Assembly: GCA_020854015.1 (NCBI GenBank)
Contig: JADZGG010000084.1
Coordinates: forward strand, 1 to 6,534
Length of the DNA stretch: 6,534 nucleotides
Reading direction: 5' to 3'
DNA from: Flavobacteriales bacterium
GTDB lineage: Bacteria; Bacteroidota; Bacteroidia; Flavobacteriales_F; PHOS-HE28
Position numbers and translations under genes: made by a program. Every line of letters starts with the position of its first letter. The stretch's first letter is position 1. The notes beneath the pieces were generated by a model. It was not told where the DNA came from. It saw only the letters and a program-made list of their open reading frames with translations, and ran no database searches. Positions 6,085-6,534 of this stretch are shown one piece after another.

Positions 6085-6534
6085 ATGATCAAAGCGCTGG
6101 TGGTGGATGACGACCCGGGCAATCGGAACTACCTGCACGAGCTTCTGCGTGGAGCGCCGGTGCCCGTGGAGGTGGTGGGCGAGGCCGGCAACATCACCGA
6201 TGCCGCGGCGCTGATCGCCACGCTCCGGCCTGACCTGCTCTTCCTGGACATTGAAATGCCCGGCGGCACCGGCTTCGACCTGTTGAAGCAGTTGGGCAGC
6301 TGGCCCTTCGAAGTGATCTTCACCACAGGCTTCCAGCGCTACGCGATCCAGGCGATCCGGTTCAGCGCGCTGGACTACCTGCTGAAGCCGGTGCAGCCCG
6401 ATGAGCTCGCCGAAGCCTTGGAACGGTTCCGTACGCGGCATCCGCATGAGGACCGGAACACGGTGCAACAGCAGTTCCTCGCGAACATCGGCCAACGCGA
6501 CGAGCAGGCCATGAAGCTCACCCTCACCACCGGC
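6085..6534 (+). CDS. LytTR-type response regulator, receiver domain (3' end outside window)
   Basis: The frame runs from ATG 6085 to the window edge without a stop, giving 150 residues. It is a complete receiver domain: the acidic cluster DDD at residues 8-10, the phosphoacceptor Asp55 in LLFLDIEMPGGTGFDLL (51-67), the switch Thr80 or Thr81 in FTTGF, and Lys101 in SALDYLLKPVQPDEL (94-108). The RYAIQAIRFSALDYLLKP signature (85-102) is typical of the LytT/AlgR class. The last visible residues (MKLTLTTG) resemble the start of a LytTR DNA-binding domain, which would lie beyond the edge. I chose 6085 because MIKALVVDDD is the usual family start; GTG 6040/6043 and ATG 5980/5938 are in-frame alternatives. 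On phosphorylation it should act as a transcription factor. Its likely kinase partner is the LytS-type protein at 2192-4168. Confidence 0.93.
   Translation, partial: MIKALVVDDDPGNRNYLHELLRGAPVPVEVVGEAGNITDAAALIATLRPDLLFLDIEMPGGTGFDLLKQLGSWPFEVIFTTGFQRYAIQAIRFSALDYLLKPVQPDELAEALERFRTRHPHEDRNTVQQQFLANIGQRDEQAMKLTLTTG

Noticed and set aside
6004..6495. 163-codon minus-strand open frame opposite the response regulator
   Set aside because: It mirrors the receiver domain, whose Asp, Thr and Lys signature residues are on the plus strand.
1..6534. Over-representation of CGATCG (nine sites)
   Set aside because: About four times what base composition predicts by rough estimate, but the sites are spread mainly over coding DNA and probably reflect codon habits; not a feature by itself.

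Overview
The window looks like chromosomal DNA of a high-GC member of the Bacteroidota, probably a Flavobacteriales-like lineage. Three things point there: a secreted protein ending in a type IX secretion system (T9SS) sorting domain, a periplasmic-TPR LytS-type histidine kinase with a LytT-type response regulator, and a DUF4846 protein of the kind common in Bacteroidota. Ribosome-binding sites of Shine-Dalgarno type are not evident, and several genes are preceded by a TAnnTT box resembling the Bacteroidota -7 element. This is inference from gene content; no rRNA or other marker gene is present.

Layout: every supported gene is on the plus strand. Positions 1-615 hold the C-terminal part of a DUF4846 protein cut by the window edge. 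Next comes a roughly 280-residue protein of unrecognised family (start most likely 670, stop 1518), then an NADPH-dependent FMN reductase-family flavoprotein (1570-2127). A TPR sensor histidine kinase with signal peptide, one membrane helix and His_kinase/HATPase modules spans 2192-4168. A T9SS-exported protein with seven propeller-like repeats follows (4267-5862). After a 222-base gap rich in inverted repeats comes the receiver domain of a LytTR-type response regulator, starting at 6085 and cut by the right edge.

How they fit together: the kinase and the response regulator are of matching families and probably form a two-component system in which a periplasmic TPR domain senses a signal and the regulator controls transcription. 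The T9SS propeller gene sits between them, an uncommon arrangement that may mean co-regulation, direct control by the regulator, or simple insertion. The first three genes show no obvious functional link to this system. No tRNA, rRNA, CRISPR array, transposase or integrase was seen. I found no strong evidence for a wholly new system; the most interesting parts are the unrecognised gene at 670-1518 and the structured region 5863-6084.
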